Source: Clostridiales bacterium (lineage in GTDB: Bacteria > Bacillota > Clostridia > Lachnospirales > CAG-274). From it: a stretch of DNA of 64,000 bases. Below, one piece after another: positions 35,549 to 45,364 of the stretch (the stretch's first letter is position 1; each line of letters opens with the position of its first letter). Both the position numbers and the translations under genes were made by a program. The notes under the pieces are model-generated. The model did no database searches, was not told the DNA's origin, and saw only the letters and a list, made by a program, of their open reading frames with translations. The DNA lies in NCBI GenBank assembly GCA_018371275.1, contig JAHALF010000008.1, positions 1-64,000 of the forward strand, given 5' to 3'.

Positions 35549-36889
35549 ATGAACTTTTATAATAAAAATGTACTTGTTTGTGGTATAGCAAGAAGTGGCA
35601 TATGTGCTTCTTTAATGTTAAAAAAATTAGGAGCTAATGTAACTATACAAGACCTAAAAAATGAAGAAGATATAGAACAAATAAACATTTTAAAAGATAA
35701 TGGAATAAATTTATATTTAGGTAAAAATCCAAGTAATAGTCTTATAGATAGTATGGACTTAATGGTTATTAGTCCAGGATTACCGACAGATTTAGATTTT
35801 ATAAAATATGCTAATGAAAAAATCCAAGTAATAAGTGAAATAGAACTTGCATATTTAGTGTGCAAAGCACCTATTATAGCTATAACTGGAACTAATGGTA
35901 AAACAACAACAACAAGTCTTTTAGGTCATATTTTAAAAAAATATAAAAAAACATATATAGCAGGTAATATAGGAATACCTTTTTCTAATTATGCTTTGGA
36001 AGTGGAAGAAGATAGTATAGTTGTATTAGAGCTTAGTAGTTTTCAGTTAGAGACTATAAAAACATTTAAACCTATAATAGCCTCTGTTTTAAATATAACA
36101 GAGGATCATTTAAATAGGCATAAAACAATGTTAAATTACATAAAAGCTAAAGAAAATATATTTAAAAATCAAAATGAAAATGATTTTTTAATACTAAATT
36201 ATGATGATTTAGAATGTAGGAAAATGGGAAAAAAGGCTAAATCTAATGTATTATATTTTTCTACAAAAGAACAAATAAATAATGGAATATATTTAAAGGA
36301 TAATTACATTTATATGAATAATTACCCGCTTATAAATACAGATGACATAAAAATATTAGGTGAACATAATATGGAAAATGTTATGGTAGCTATTTTAATG
36401 TGTTTATGTTATCAAATTCCAATAGATGTTATAATAGATGGAGTTAAAACTTTTACAGCTGTAGAACATAGGATAGAATATGTCACTACAAAAAAGGGTG
36501 TAGATTATTATAATGATTCAAAAGGTACAAATACAGATGCAACTATAAAAGCTATAAAAGCTATGAAAAAGCCTATATATCTTATAGTTGGTGGTTATGA
36601 AAAAGATGCAGATTTTTTACCTATGATAAAAGAATTTAAAGATAAAGTTGTTAAAGCTGTTATTATAGGTCAAGTTAGAGAAAGAATGGCAAAGGACTGT
36701 GAAAAACTAAATTTTAATGATTACATAATAAAAGAAAGCTTTTTTGAAGCTATAAACTATTGTTATGAAAATGCAAAAACTGGAGAATGTATTCTTTTAT
36801 CACCAGCTTGTGCTAGTTTTGATATGTTTAAAGACTATGAAGAAAGAGGAAACATTTTTAAAAACTATGTAAAAGATTTGAAGGAGTGA
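35549..36889 (+). CDS. murD: UDP-MurNAc-L-Ala:D-Glu ligase MurD
   Basis: A 446-residue Mur ligase adding D-glutamate. It has the N-terminal Rossmann start VLVCGIARSGICAS, VISPGLP, ATP site AITGTNGKTTTTSLLGH, NITEDHLNRHKTM and NDSKGTNTDATIKAI. The ATG at 35549 (9 nt after GGAGG) opens the frame; another ATG at 35545 gives only a five-codon peptide. The last codons, AAG GAG TGA, form the ribosome site for ftsW. Confidence 0.96.
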   Translation: MNFYNKNVLVCGIARSGICASLMLKKLGANVTIQDLKNEEDIEQINILKDNGINLYLGKNPSNSLIDSMDLMVISPGLPTDLDFIKYANEKIQVISEIELAYLVCKAPIIAITGTNGKTTTTSLLGHILKKYKKTYIAGNIGIPFSNYALEVEEDSIVVLELSSFQLETIKTFKPIIASVLNITEDHLNRHKTMLNYIKAKENIFKNQNENDFLILNYDDLECRKMGKKAKSNVLYFSTKEQINNGIYLKDNYIYMNNYPLINTDDIKILGEHNMENVMVAILMCLCYQIPIDVIIDGVKTFTAVEHRIEYVTTKKGVDYYNDSKGTNTDATIKAIKAMKKPIYLIVGGYEKDADFLPMIKEFKDKVVKAVIIGQVRERMAKDCEKLNFNDYIIKESFFEAINYCYENAKTGECILLSPACASFDMFKDYEERGNIFKNYVKDLKE

Positions 36890-36896
36890 TTTTATA

Positions 36897-38096
36897 TTGG
36901 CTACATCTAGGAGAAATTCATATCTTAGGGAAAGCGAAAGACAACGTATAAATAAACGTAACAATATAAGAAATTTTGAAATAGAGCAAGTAGAAGAAGT
37001 AATTATACATAAAGGTAAAATAGACCCTATAATTTTGTTAAGCCTTATCGTTTTAGTTACATTTGGTGTAATAATGGTTTTTAGTGCTAGTTATTATGTG
37101 GGTAAGACAAACTTTAATGATATTTTATATTTTTTTAAAAGACAGTCGGCTTTTGCTATTATTGGATTTGCACTACTACCTATAATAATATCTTTTGATT
37201 GGAGAATATATAGAAATTTTTCAAGGCTAATATTTATAGTATCTATTATATTTTTAGTTTTAGTTTTATTTATTGGTAAAGACGTAAAGGGTGCTAAAAG
37301 ATGGATAGAAATAGGACCTATACAGTTTCAACCTTCAGAGGTTGCAAAAGTTGGACTTATATTATATTTATCTAAATTTGTATCAGATAATAAAAATATA
37401 TTAGATACTTGGGAAGGGTTTTTTAGGTGTTGTTTTATAATAGCTATCCCAACAGGACTAGTTTTAATAGAAAATACTAGTACAGCTATAATAATGGGTG
37501 TTATAGGTATGTCTATCATATTTGTAGCGTCACCTACAATAAAATATTTTGTACCTATGGTTTTAGGTGGTGTACTTGGTATTGCTGGTATTATTATATT
37601 TGGCGACCCATTTAGAATGGCTAGGGTGCAGGCTTGGTTAAATCCTTTTGCTGAAGGGGTAAGCAATGATAAAGGTTATCAAACAGTACAATCTTTGTAT
37701 GCAATAGCGTCTGGTGGATTTTTTGGATTAGGTATAGGGCAAAGTAGACAAAAGCTAGGATTTATACCAGAAGCACAAAATGATATTATATTTTCTATTA
37801 TATGTGAAGAGCTTGGACTTTTTGGTGCTATAATATTTATATTATTATTTTCTATGATAATATGGAGAGGGTATATAACAGCTATACATTCTCCTAAATC
37901 ATATATGAGTTACGTATGTGTTGGAATAACGACTATGATAGCTATTCAAGTTATTATAAATATAGCAGTTGTTACTAATACTATGCCTAATACAGGTATA
38001 CCTCTTCCTTTTGTAAGTTATGGTGGTACATCTTTACTTATAATGATGTCTTGTACAGGTCTAATATTAAATTTTTCAAGATACTTTAAAGATTAA
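36897..38096 (+). CDS. ftsW: SEDS-family lipid II polymerase FtsW
   Basis: A 399-residue polytopic membrane protein starting at TTG 36897 behind AAGGAGTGAT. After a basic cytoplasmic N-terminus of about 45 residues come around ten helices. SEDS motifs include KDVKGAKRWIEIGPIQFQPS, AEGVSNDKGYQTVQSLYAIA, GFIPEAQNDIIFSIICEELG and PLPFVSYGGTS. The position after murD indicates FtsW or its sporulation relative SpoVE rather than RodA. It polymerises septal glycan chains. Confidence 0.93.
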   Translation: MATSRRNSYLRESERQRINKRNNIRNFEIEQVEEVIIHKGKIDPIILLSLIVLVTFGVIMVFSASYYVGKTNFNDILYFFKRQSAFAIIGFALLPIIISFDWRIYRNFSRLIFIVSIIFLVLVLFIGKDVKGAKRWIEIGPIQFQPSEVAKVGLILYLSKFVSDNKNILDTWEGFFRCCFIIAIPTGLVLIENTSTAIIMGVIGMSIIFVASPTIKYFVPMVLGGVLGIAGIIIFGDPFRMARVQAWLNPFAEGVSNDKGYQTVQSLYAIASGGFFGLGIGQSRQKLGFIPEAQNDIIFSIICEELGLFGAIIFILLFSMIIWRGYITAIHSPKSYMSYVCVGITTMIAIQVIINIAVVTNTMPNTGIPLPFVSYGGTSLLIMMSCTGLILNFSRYFKD

Positions 38097-38105
38097 GGAG
38101 TTATT

Positions 38106-38777
38106 ATGTCTAAAAATATAGTGATAATTGTATGTTCTGGAATAGGTAAAAGAATGAATAGCAATATACCTAAGCAATTTATAAAAATAAATGATAAGCC
38201 TATTGTTTGCTATACAATAGATAAATTTGAAAATTGTAGTGAAATAGATGAAATAATAATAGTTACTAATAAAGAATATATAAATTATTTTAAAAACAGT
38301 ATAATAAATGATTACAATTATAAAAAAATAAGTGCTGTTATAGAAGGTGGAAAGGAACGATTAAATTCTGTTTATAATGGTATAAATTATATAAAATATA
38401 ATGAAGATAGTATAGTTCTTATTCACGATGGTGTAAGACCTTTTATAGATGAAAAGGATATAATAAATATAATTGAAAAAACTAAAATATATAATGCTTG
38501 TATTTTAGGAGTTAAGGTCAAAGATACAGTTAAAATATGTAAAGATGGATTTATACAAACTACACCTAATAGGGAAAATGTATGGTTAGCTCAAACACCA
38601 CAGGCTTTTAAATATAATATAATAAAAGAAGCTTATGAATATGTTATTAATAATAATTTATTTGCAACAGATGATGCGAGTGTTGTAGAAAATTTTGGAT
38701 TTAAGGTTAAAATAATAGAGGGAAGTTATAGTAATATAAAAATAACAACAAAAGAAGATTTGAAATTTTTTGAATAA
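38106..38777 (+). CDS. ispD: 2-C-methyl-D-erythritol 4-phosphate cytidylyltransferase
   Basis: A 223-residue nucleotidyltransferase of the non-mevalonate isoprenoid pathway. It has a GIGKRMNSNIPKQF nucleotide loop, GGKERLNSVYNGI, LIHDGVRPFI, TVKICKDG and the WLAQTPQAFKY motif. In the first loop the usual AAGxGxRM reads CSGIGKRM. It closes the division operon, plausibly linking undecaprenyl carrier supply with wall synthesis. Confidence 0.93.
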   Translation: MSKNIVIIVCSGIGKRMNSNIPKQFIKINDKPIVCYTIDKFENCSEIDEIIIVTNKEYINYFKNSIINDYNYKKISAVIEGGKERLNSVYNGINYIKYNEDSIVLIHDGVRPFIDEKDIINIIEKTKIYNACILGVKVKDTVKICKDGFIQTTPNRENVWLAQTPQAFKYNIIKEAYEYVINNNLFATDDASVVENFGFKVKIIEGSYSNIKITTKEDLKFFE

Positions 38778-38779
38778 AT

Positions 38780-38818
38780 AAAAAGCTAATTTGTATTTAT
38801 AAGTTAGTTTTTTATTTA
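38780..38818 (+). terminator. Terminator of the mur-ftsW-ispD operon
   Basis: AAAAAGCTAA pairs with TTAGTTTTTT with one G-U pair across a 14-nt loop, just after the ispD stop. Confidence 0.7.
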
Positions 38819-38908
38819 TTAACTACTAATAAAAATATTCTTGTATATTTTTTATATTAGATATATAATAAAAATATACACTTTATAGTAAATTTATGGA
38901 GGTAGATT

Positions 38909-40645
38909 ATGAGTTATAAATATTTATATGAAAATTGGTTAAGTGATGATTATTTTGATGTAAAAACAAAAGAAGAATTAATAAATATAAAAGATGATGA
39001 AAAAGAGATAGAAGATAGATTTTATAAGGATTTAGAGTTTGGTACAGGTGGGTTAAGAGGTATTATAGGAGCAGGCACAAACCGTGTAAATATTTATACA
39101 ATTAGTAAAGCTACACAAGGACTTGCAGATTATATATTAGACCAAAAAGAATATACTAAAGAAAAGGGAGTAGCCATTGGATATGATTCTAGGTTTATGA
39201 GCCAAGAATTTGCAGAAATTACAGCGCTTGTTTTAAATGGTAATGGTATAAAAACATATTTATTTGATGAATTAAGACCAACTCCTATGGTGTCTTTTGC
39301 TATAAGAGAGCTTGGGTGTATAGCGGGTGTTGTTATTACAGCTAGTCATAATCCACCAGAATATAATGGTTATAAAATATATGGGGAAGATGGTGGACAA
39401 GTACCTTTTCCTAAAGATACAGAAATAATAGCTTATGTTAATAATGTAAAAGATTTTAAAACTATAAAAAAATTGGACAAAGATAAAGCTATAAAAGAGG
39501 GACTATTTAATATTATAGGCAAGGAAATAGATGAAAAATACGATGAAAATGTATTAAAACAATTATTAAATAAAGAAGTTATAGAAAAGGCTAGTGATTT
39601 AAAAATAGTTTATACACCTATTCACGGTACAGGAAATAAACCAGTAAGGCGTATATTAGAAAAGGCTGGATTTAAAAATGTAAATATTGTAAAAGAGCAA
39701 GAACTTCCAGACTGTAATTTTAGCACAGTATCATATCCAAATCCAGAAGACCCAAATGCTTTTAAGCTAGCTTTAAAGTTAGCAGATGAAATAGATGCAG
39801 ATATTATAGTAGGTACAGACCCAGATGCAGATAGAGTTGGTACTGTTGTAAAAAATAATAATGGAGAGTATATTATTTTATCTGGTAATATGATTGGTGT
39901 ATTATTAACAGAATATATATTAAGCCAAAAACAACAAGAAGGAACACTATCTAAAAAAGGCGCTATAATATCTACAGTTGTTTCTTCTAATATGACAGAA
40001 AAAATAGCTAAAAATTATAATATAGACTATTTTAATGTGTTAACAGGATTTAAGTTTATCGGAGAAAAAATTAAGCAATTTGAGCAAACAAGTTGTAATG
40101 AATATATATTTGGTTTTGAAGAAAGTTATGGTTGTTTAGCAGGTACATATGCTAGGGATAAAGATGCTGTAGTAGCTACTATGCTTATATGTGAACTTGC
40201 TGCATTTTACAAAACTAAAGGTATGACTTTATATGAAGGTTTACAAGAAGTTTATAAAAAATATGGATACTTTAAAGAAGATATAAAATCTATTACTTTA
40301 AAAGGGATAGATGGACTTAAAGATATGGATAAAATAATGACATATTTAAGAACATCATCTCCTAGTAATGTAAATGGTGCAGAAGTAATAGAAATTAGAG
40401 ATTATAAATTAGGGGAAATAAAAAATTTAGTTGATAACTCTGTATTAAATACTAATTTACCAAAATCTAATGTTTTATATTTTACATTAAATGATAAATC
40501 TTGGTTTTGTGTTAGACCTTCTGGAACAGAACCAAAAATTAAAATATATTTTGGTGTAGAAGAAGATAGTAATAATGTTGCAGATAATAAATTAAAAAGT
40601 TTAATTAATGATGTAATGAATATTATAGATAAAATATTAAAATAA
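38909..40645 (+). CDS. Phosphoglucomutase / phosphomannomutase (PgcA-like)
   Basis: A 578-residue alpha-D-phosphohexomutase interconverting hexose 1- and 6-phosphates. The phosphoserine loop is VVITASHNPPEYNGYKIY, the metal site GTDPDADRVG, the sugar-specificity loop FGFEESYG and the phosphate-binding loop CVRPSGTEPKIK. Length is typical of the long PgcA-type enzymes that feed UDP-glucose synthesis. Ribosome site TGGAGGTAG. Confidence 0.95.
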   Translation: MSYKYLYENWLSDDYFDVKTKEELINIKDDEKEIEDRFYKDLEFGTGGLRGIIGAGTNRVNIYTISKATQGLADYILDQKEYTKEKGVAIGYDSRFMSQEFAEITALVLNGNGIKTYLFDELRPTPMVSFAIRELGCIAGVVITASHNPPEYNGYKIYGEDGGQVPFPKDTEIIAYVNNVKDFKTIKKLDKDKAIKEGLFNIIGKEIDEKYDENVLKQLLNKEVIEKASDLKIVYTPIHGTGNKPVRRILEKAGFKNVNIVKEQELPDCNFSTVSYPNPEDPNAFKLALKLADEIDADIIVGTDPDADRVGTVVKNNNGEYIILSGNMIGVLLTEYILSQKQQEGTLSKKGAIISTVVSSNMTEKIAKNYNIDYFNVLTGFKFIGEKIKQFEQTSCNEYIFGFEESYGCLAGTYARDKDAVVATMLICELAAFYKTKGMTLYEGLQEVYKKYGYFKEDIKSITLKGIDGLKDMDKIMTYLRTSSPSNVNGAEVIEIRDYKLGEIKNLVDNSVLNTNLPKSNVLYFTLNDKSWFCVRPSGTEPKIKIYFGVEEDSNNVADNKLKSLINDVMNIIDKILK

Positions 40646-40698
40646 ATATAGTTTTCAAAGTTAATAAATTACATAAATAAAAATATAAGGTATATATA

Positions 40699-41448
40699 AT
40701 GAGTGAAATTAATAAAAATTATTATGGAAGTTTGTGTACAGAAATGTATGAGATTTTACACAAAAAAGCACCCCAAGATGAGTTAAATTTTTATCTTTCT
40801 TATGCTGAAATAGGAATGAAAATTTTAGAGCCATTGTGTGGTAGTGGACGTTTTCTTGTGTCATTTATGGAACAAGGATTTGATATTACAGGAATAGATT
40901 TATCTAAAGAAATGATAATTAAGCTTAAAGAAAAATTACCTAATGCTTGTGTTGTTCAGGAAAATATTACAAAATATTGTCCAGATAAAAAATTTGATTA
41001 TATTTTTATTTCTTCTGGTTCAGTTTCTCTTTTTACAGATATATATTTGTGCAAGAAGATTTTGTATAAATTAAAGGGAATGCTAATGCCTAAAGGTAAA
41101 TTTGTTTTTGCAGTTGATACAATAGCAAATAAATGTCCTAATGATAATGATTATAAAAATTCCACTTCTGTAAAGACAAAAGAGGGATTTGAATTAGTTT
41201 TGAAAAGTAAAAATTATTATGATGAAAAAAGTCAAACACAATTTTCACCAGGAATTTATGAATTATATAAAGGAAATACACTATTGAAAAGTGAATATAT
41301 GGATTTTCAAACACATCTTTATAAATTTGGGGAAATGGAGCAATACCTAGAAAAAATGGGTTTTAAAACAATTAAAACTTACTCATCTTTTTCTAAAGAT
41401 ATTGCAGTTGATGATAAATGTGAAATGTTTTTATTTGAGTGTAGTTAA
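40699..41448 (+). CDS. Class I SAM-dependent methyltransferase
   Basis: A 249-residue Rossmann-fold methyltransferase: motif I ILEPLCGSGRFLVSFMEQG, acidic residue in GIDLSKEMI, motif IV FDYIFISSGSVSLF. The substrate is unknown. It stands alone between the mutase and a terminator, with a weak ribosome site (AAGG, 11 nt upstream). Confidence 0.9.
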   Translation: MSEINKNYYGSLCTEMYEILHKKAPQDELNFYLSYAEIGMKILEPLCGSGRFLVSFMEQGFDITGIDLSKEMIIKLKEKLPNACVVQENITKYCPDKKFDYIFISSGSVSLFTDIYLCKKILYKLKGMLMPKGKFVFAVDTIANKCPNDNDYKNSTSVKTKEGFELVLKSKNYYDEKSQTQFSPGIYELYKGNTLLKSEYMDFQTHLYKFGEMEQYLEKMGFKTIKTYSSFSKDIAVDDKCEMFLFECS

Positions 41449-41490
41449 TAAACAATTTTATAATTATTATTAATTTATTTTATAATAAAA

Positions 41491-41515
41491 AGGACGCTAT
41501 TAAGCGTCCTAATTT
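41491..41515. terminator. Bidirectional terminator
   Basis: AGGACGCT (41491-41498) and AGCGTCCT (41503-41510), flanked by A- and T-rich tails, between the convergent methyltransferase and exchanger genes. Confidence 0.85.
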
Positions 41516-41541
41516 TATTATATCAATATTTACTTTAATGA

Positions 41542-42507
41542 TTACATAGAAAATAATATACTTGCAATATATGATATTATAATTAATAACCCTAAAAACA
41601 TAGAAGTTTTTTCACTTTTTTTAGTATACAATGTTGATATAACTATAATTGTAGATATAATTCCCCAAATTATAAGGTTATTTGATTGTTTATCTGGAGA
41701 GAATATATTTCCTTTTGAATAAAATATATCTCCAATAGCTAATATTGTAAAATTAAATATATTACTACCTATTACATTACCAAATGATGCATTAAAATTA
41801 CCAAGTCTTACAAGGTTAAATGATGATGTAAGCTCTGGTAAAGAGGTTGCTATTCCTAAAAATATAGCACCACCAACAGTTGCACCTAAGCCTAATTGTG
41901 AATTAAGTTTATCTGTAACTTTTGTTAATAATACACTAAATAATAAAAGTAATATTGAGCAAATGATAAATCTAAATATTATTTGTTTTACTGTTAAATT
42001 TATAGAGTCATCATTATCACTATCACTATTGTTATTTTGTGAATCATCATTAGATTTACTTAAATTTATTACATATAATATTATTATAATTATTGATGCG
42101 TAGCTAACATTTAAAAAACCTAAATTTAGACTATAATTATATCTCATACCTAAAAGGCAAATTAAAAATATAAAAATAGTAAATATACTTGTTAACATAT
42201 GGCTTTTAGATATATAAGAGTTTTTAAATTTTTTAGGAAATAATAAAATACAACCACCCAATATAGTAAGATTAAATATATTACTTCCAAAAACATTACC
42301 TTGAACAAGATTAGGTTGGTTTAGTGCAAATATAGCTGTTAGGCTAGTTATAAATTCTGGCAAAGAAGTTACAGCAGCTAATAATACTCCTCCAATAAAT
42401 GCTCCAGATAAGTTAGTTTTTTTGTCAAGAGCATCTACATATTTAGATAAGAATATAGATAAAAATACAACAAGACCGGCTAATATTAAATATTGTATAT
42501 AAATCAA
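41542..42507 (-). CDS. Sodium/calcium exchanger family protein
   Basis: A 321-residue CaCA-superfamily antiporter with two inverted alpha repeats: LLAAVTSLPEFITSLTAIFA with GNVFGSNIFNLTI, and FLGIATSLPELTSS with GNVIGSNIFNFTI. About ten transmembrane helices and a cytoplasmic Asp/Asn/Ser-rich loop (SKSNDDSQNNNSDSDNDD) lie between the halves. Start is TTG 42507 with GGAGG 8 nt upstream. It probably exchanges calcium or another cation for sodium or protons. Confidence 0.93.
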   Translation of the reverse strand: MIYIQYLILAGLVVFLSIFLSKYVDALDKKTNLSGAFIGGVLLAAVTSLPEFITSLTAIFALNQPNLVQGNVFGSNIFNLTILGGCILLFPKKFKNSYISKSHMLTSIFTIFIFLICLLGMRYNYSLNLGFLNVSYASIIIIILYVINLSKSNDDSQNNNSDSDNDDSINLTVKQIIFRFIICSILLLLFSVLLTKVTDKLNSQLGLGATVGGAIFLGIATSLPELTSSFNLVRLGNFNASFGNVIGSNIFNFTILAIGDIFYSKGNIFSPDKQSNNLIIWGIISTIIVISTLYTKKSEKTSMFLGLLIIISYIASILFSM

Positions 42508-42657
42508 TATAAAATCCTCCTTTTAAATATAATTATATAAAAAGATTATATACTTTATAATAAAAATAATCAAGTTAAAATAAAATATTTGAAAAAAATT
42601 AAAAATACTGCTAATATATATATAATACTATTAATATATCAAATTAGGAGGGGTAAT

Positions 42658-44190
42658 ATGTTTTCAAAAGTTCTATCATCTACATTAATAGGTATAGATG
42701 GATTTAAAATAATTGTAGAGGTAGATATAAGCCAGGGGCTTCCATCTTTTGATATAGTTGGATTACCAGATTCTGCTGTTAAAGAGTCTAAAGATAGAGT
42801 TAGGACAGCTATAAAAAACTCTAATATAACTATGCCAGTTAAAAGAATAACGATAAATTTAGCTCCAGCTAATATAAGAAAAGAAGGTCCTGCTTTTGAT
42901 TTACCAATAGCAGTTGGTATATTAGCCTGTATAGACATTATAAAACAAGATTCATTTGAAAATACAATGATAATAGGTGAGTTATCTTTAGATGGGTCTA
43001 TAAAATCTGTAAATGGTATTTTACCAATGGTTCATACAGGAAAAGAATTAGGAATAAAAAAATATATTGTTCCATATGATAATGTAGAAGAAGCAGGACT
43101 TGTTTCAGACGTGGATATAGTTGGTATAAAAAATTTATCAGAGCTTATAGAGCATTTAAACTGTGTAAAACAAGTAAAACCTATAAATGTTAATATTAAC
43201 AATTTATTAAAAAATAATACCATTATTAATGAATTTGATTTTTTAGATGTAAAAGGGCAAGAAAATGTAAAAAGAGCTTTGGAAATAGCTGCAGCAGGCA
43301 TGCATAATATAGTTATGGTTGGACCTCCTGGTTCTGGTAAAACTATGATGGCAAAAAGAATCCCAAGTATATTACCTAATATATCTTTTGAGGAAAGTAT
43401 AGAAATAACCAAAATATATAGTGTTTCTGGAATTTTACAAAATAAAAATTCACTTGTTACAAAAAGACCTTTTAGAGCTCCTCATCATACTATATCAAAG
43501 TCTGCTATGGTAGGAGGTGGTCGCTTGCCAAAACCAGGGGAGGTGAGTTTATCACATAATGGAGTTTTATTTTTAGATGAGTTGCCAGAATTTAGTAGAA
43601 GTGTTTTAGAAGAATTAAGACAACCTTTAGAGGATGGGCAAGTTACTATATCAAGAGTAAATGGTACAATGACATTTCCAGCAAATTTAATGTTAGTAGC
43701 AGCTATGAATCCTTGTCCTTGTGGATTTTATGGTTATTCAGATAAATGCACTTGCTCTCAAAATGCTATATCTAAGTATTTAGGGAAAATAAGTGGACCT
43801 TTGTTAGATAGGATAGATATACAAGTAGAGGCATCTGCCATAAATTATGAAGATTTAGATATAAAGTCAAAAACAGAATCTTCAAAGGAAATTAAAGATA
43901 GAGTTATTTTAGCTCAAAAAATACAAATAGAAAGATATAAAGATGATGGTATATACTTTAACTCACAGTTGACAGCTAGTCTTATAGAAAAATATTGTGT
44001 TTTAGGAGAAGCTGAAAGAGAAATATTAAAGGGAGTGTTTGATAGATTGCAATTAAGTGCAAGAGCTTATCATAAAATACTAAAAATAGCTAGAACAATA
44101 GCAGATTTGGAACAAAGTAAGGATATAAGTGTAGTGCATATAGCAGAAGCCGTTCAGCTCAGAAATTTAGATAGAAAGTTTATATTTTAA
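42658..44190 (+). CDS. comM: YifB/ComM-family AAA+ Mg-chelatase-like protein
   Basis: A 510-residue protein. I set the start at ATG 42658 behind AGGAGGGG; in-frame upstream ATGs lack a ribosome site. It has an N-terminal Lon-like domain (SSTLIGIDGFKIIVEVDISQ), a central AAA+ domain with Walker A GPPGSGKTMMAKR and Walker B GVLFLDELPEF, and a C-terminal Mg-chelatase domain with a Cys cluster CPCGFYG...CTC. ComM helicases assist branch migration in transformation. The next gene is dprA, supporting a DNA-processing role. Confidence 0.93.
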   Translation: MFSKVLSSTLIGIDGFKIIVEVDISQGLPSFDIVGLPDSAVKESKDRVRTAIKNSNITMPVKRITINLAPANIRKEGPAFDLPIAVGILACIDIIKQDSFENTMIIGELSLDGSIKSVNGILPMVHTGKELGIKKYIVPYDNVEEAGLVSDVDIVGIKNLSELIEHLNCVKQVKPINVNINNLLKNNTIINEFDFLDVKGQENVKRALEIAAAGMHNIVMVGPPGSGKTMMAKRIPSILPNISFEESIEITKIYSVSGILQNKNSLVTKRPFRAPHHTISKSAMVGGGRLPKPGEVSLSHNGVLFLDELPEFSRSVLEELRQPLEDGQVTISRVNGTMTFPANLMLVAAMNPCPCGFYGYSDKCTCSQNAISKYLGKISGPLLDRIDIQVEASAINYEDLDIKSKTESSKEIKDRVILAQKIQIERYKDDGIYFNSQLTASLIEKYCVLGEAEREILKGVFDRLQLSARAYHKILKIARTIADLEQSKDISVVHIAEAVQLRNLDRKFIF

Positions 44191-44201
44191 TGAGGTTTAT
44201 T

Positions 44202-45338
44202 ATGTTAGAAGATGATTTTATAATGTGGCTATCTAGAATAGATGGGATTAGTATAAAAAAGAAATGGGATATTTTAAATTATTTTAAGACAGCAAAAGAA
44301 TTTTTTTATGCAAGTGTATCAGAAATTAATTTATATTGTAATAAAAACAGAATAGATACAGGAAATATTTTAAATGTTAAAAATGAAGGAGTAATAGAAG
44401 AATATATTAAAGAAACAGAAAAATTTAATTTTAAATTTATAACTCAAAATAATAAAAGCTATCCAGAGCTTTTAAGGACTATACCAGATGCACCACTTGC
44501 ATTTTATATGTTAGGTAATATGCCTAGTGATTTAAAAAATAAAGTTGGTGTTATAGGAGCTAGAAAATGTACTCAATATGGTGCTATGAATGCATATAAA
44601 TTTGGTAAAGAACTAGGAGAGAGTAATGTAGTAGTAGTTAGTGGTATGGCTATGGGTATAGATTCTATGGCGCATAAAGGGGCTATAGATAGTAAGGGAG
44701 AAACAATAGCTGTTTTGGGGTGTGGACTAGACATAGTATATCCACCTTCAAATGTAGGACTTAGAGAAGATATAATAAATAATGGTTGCATTATAAGTGA
44801 ATTTCCTGCCAAAACGCCACCTTATCCTGCTAATTTCCATATGAGAAATAGAATAATAAGTGGTATAAGTGATGCTATACTAGTTGTAGAATCTGGTAAA
44901 AAAAGTGGTACCTTAATAACAGTTGGACAAGCACTAGAACAAGGAAGAGATATTTTTGCTATACCTGGTAATATAAATAGTATAATGAGCGAGGGGACTA
45001 ATAACCTTATAAAAGAATGTGCTTTTCCAACAACAAATGTGGATGATATATTGTCAAACTTGGGAGTATTACATAAATATAATGAAAATATTAAATTTGA
45101 TAATAAAAATATAGGAAATAGAAATGAAAATATAGAAAAATCTGAAAATATAAAAAATTTACTTGCACCAGAGGAAAAAATAGTATATGCTTGTATAAAG
45201 GAAAGTCCTGTTACTATAGATGAAATAATTTTAAAGACCAATATAAATATCCAAACAATACAGTATGCTTTAACTATGTTAGAGATTAAAGGGTATATAA
45301 AAAAACTTGCAGGACAAAAGTATATAAAGTCTTTATAA
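44202..45338 (+). CDS. dprA: DNA-processing protein DprA
   Basis: A 378-residue DprA/Smf protein that loads RecA on incoming single strands. I set the start at ATG 44202, as GAGG lies 7 nt upstream; an in-frame ATG at 44190 overlaps the comM stop. The Rossmann core is intact: VGVIGARKCTQYGAMNAY, VVSGMAMGIDSMAHKGAI, VLGCGLDIVYPPSN, ESGKKSGTLITVGQALEQGR. A DprA winged-helix region closes the protein. Confidence 0.95.
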   Translation: MLEDDFIMWLSRIDGISIKKKWDILNYFKTAKEFFYASVSEINLYCNKNRIDTGNILNVKNEGVIEEYIKETEKFNFKFITQNNKSYPELLRTIPDAPLAFYMLGNMPSDLKNKVGVIGARKCTQYGAMNAYKFGKELGESNVVVVSGMAMGIDSMAHKGAIDSKGETIAVLGCGLDIVYPPSNVGLREDIINNGCIISEFPAKTPPYPANFHMRNRIISGISDAILVVESGKKSGTLITVGQALEQGRDIFAIPGNINSIMSEGTNNLIKECAFPTTNVDDILSNLGVLHKYNENIKFDNKNIGNRNENIEKSENIKNLLAPEEKIVYACIKESPVTIDEIILKTNINIQTIQYALTMLEIKGYIKKLAGQKYIKSL

Positions 45339-45364
45339 CTAATTTTAGGAGGATTTATTTTAAT

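Noticed and set aside
42589..42657. Upstream extension of the comM reading frame
   Set aside because: It lacks a ribosome site, and the conserved protein start follows AGGAGGGG at ATG 42658.
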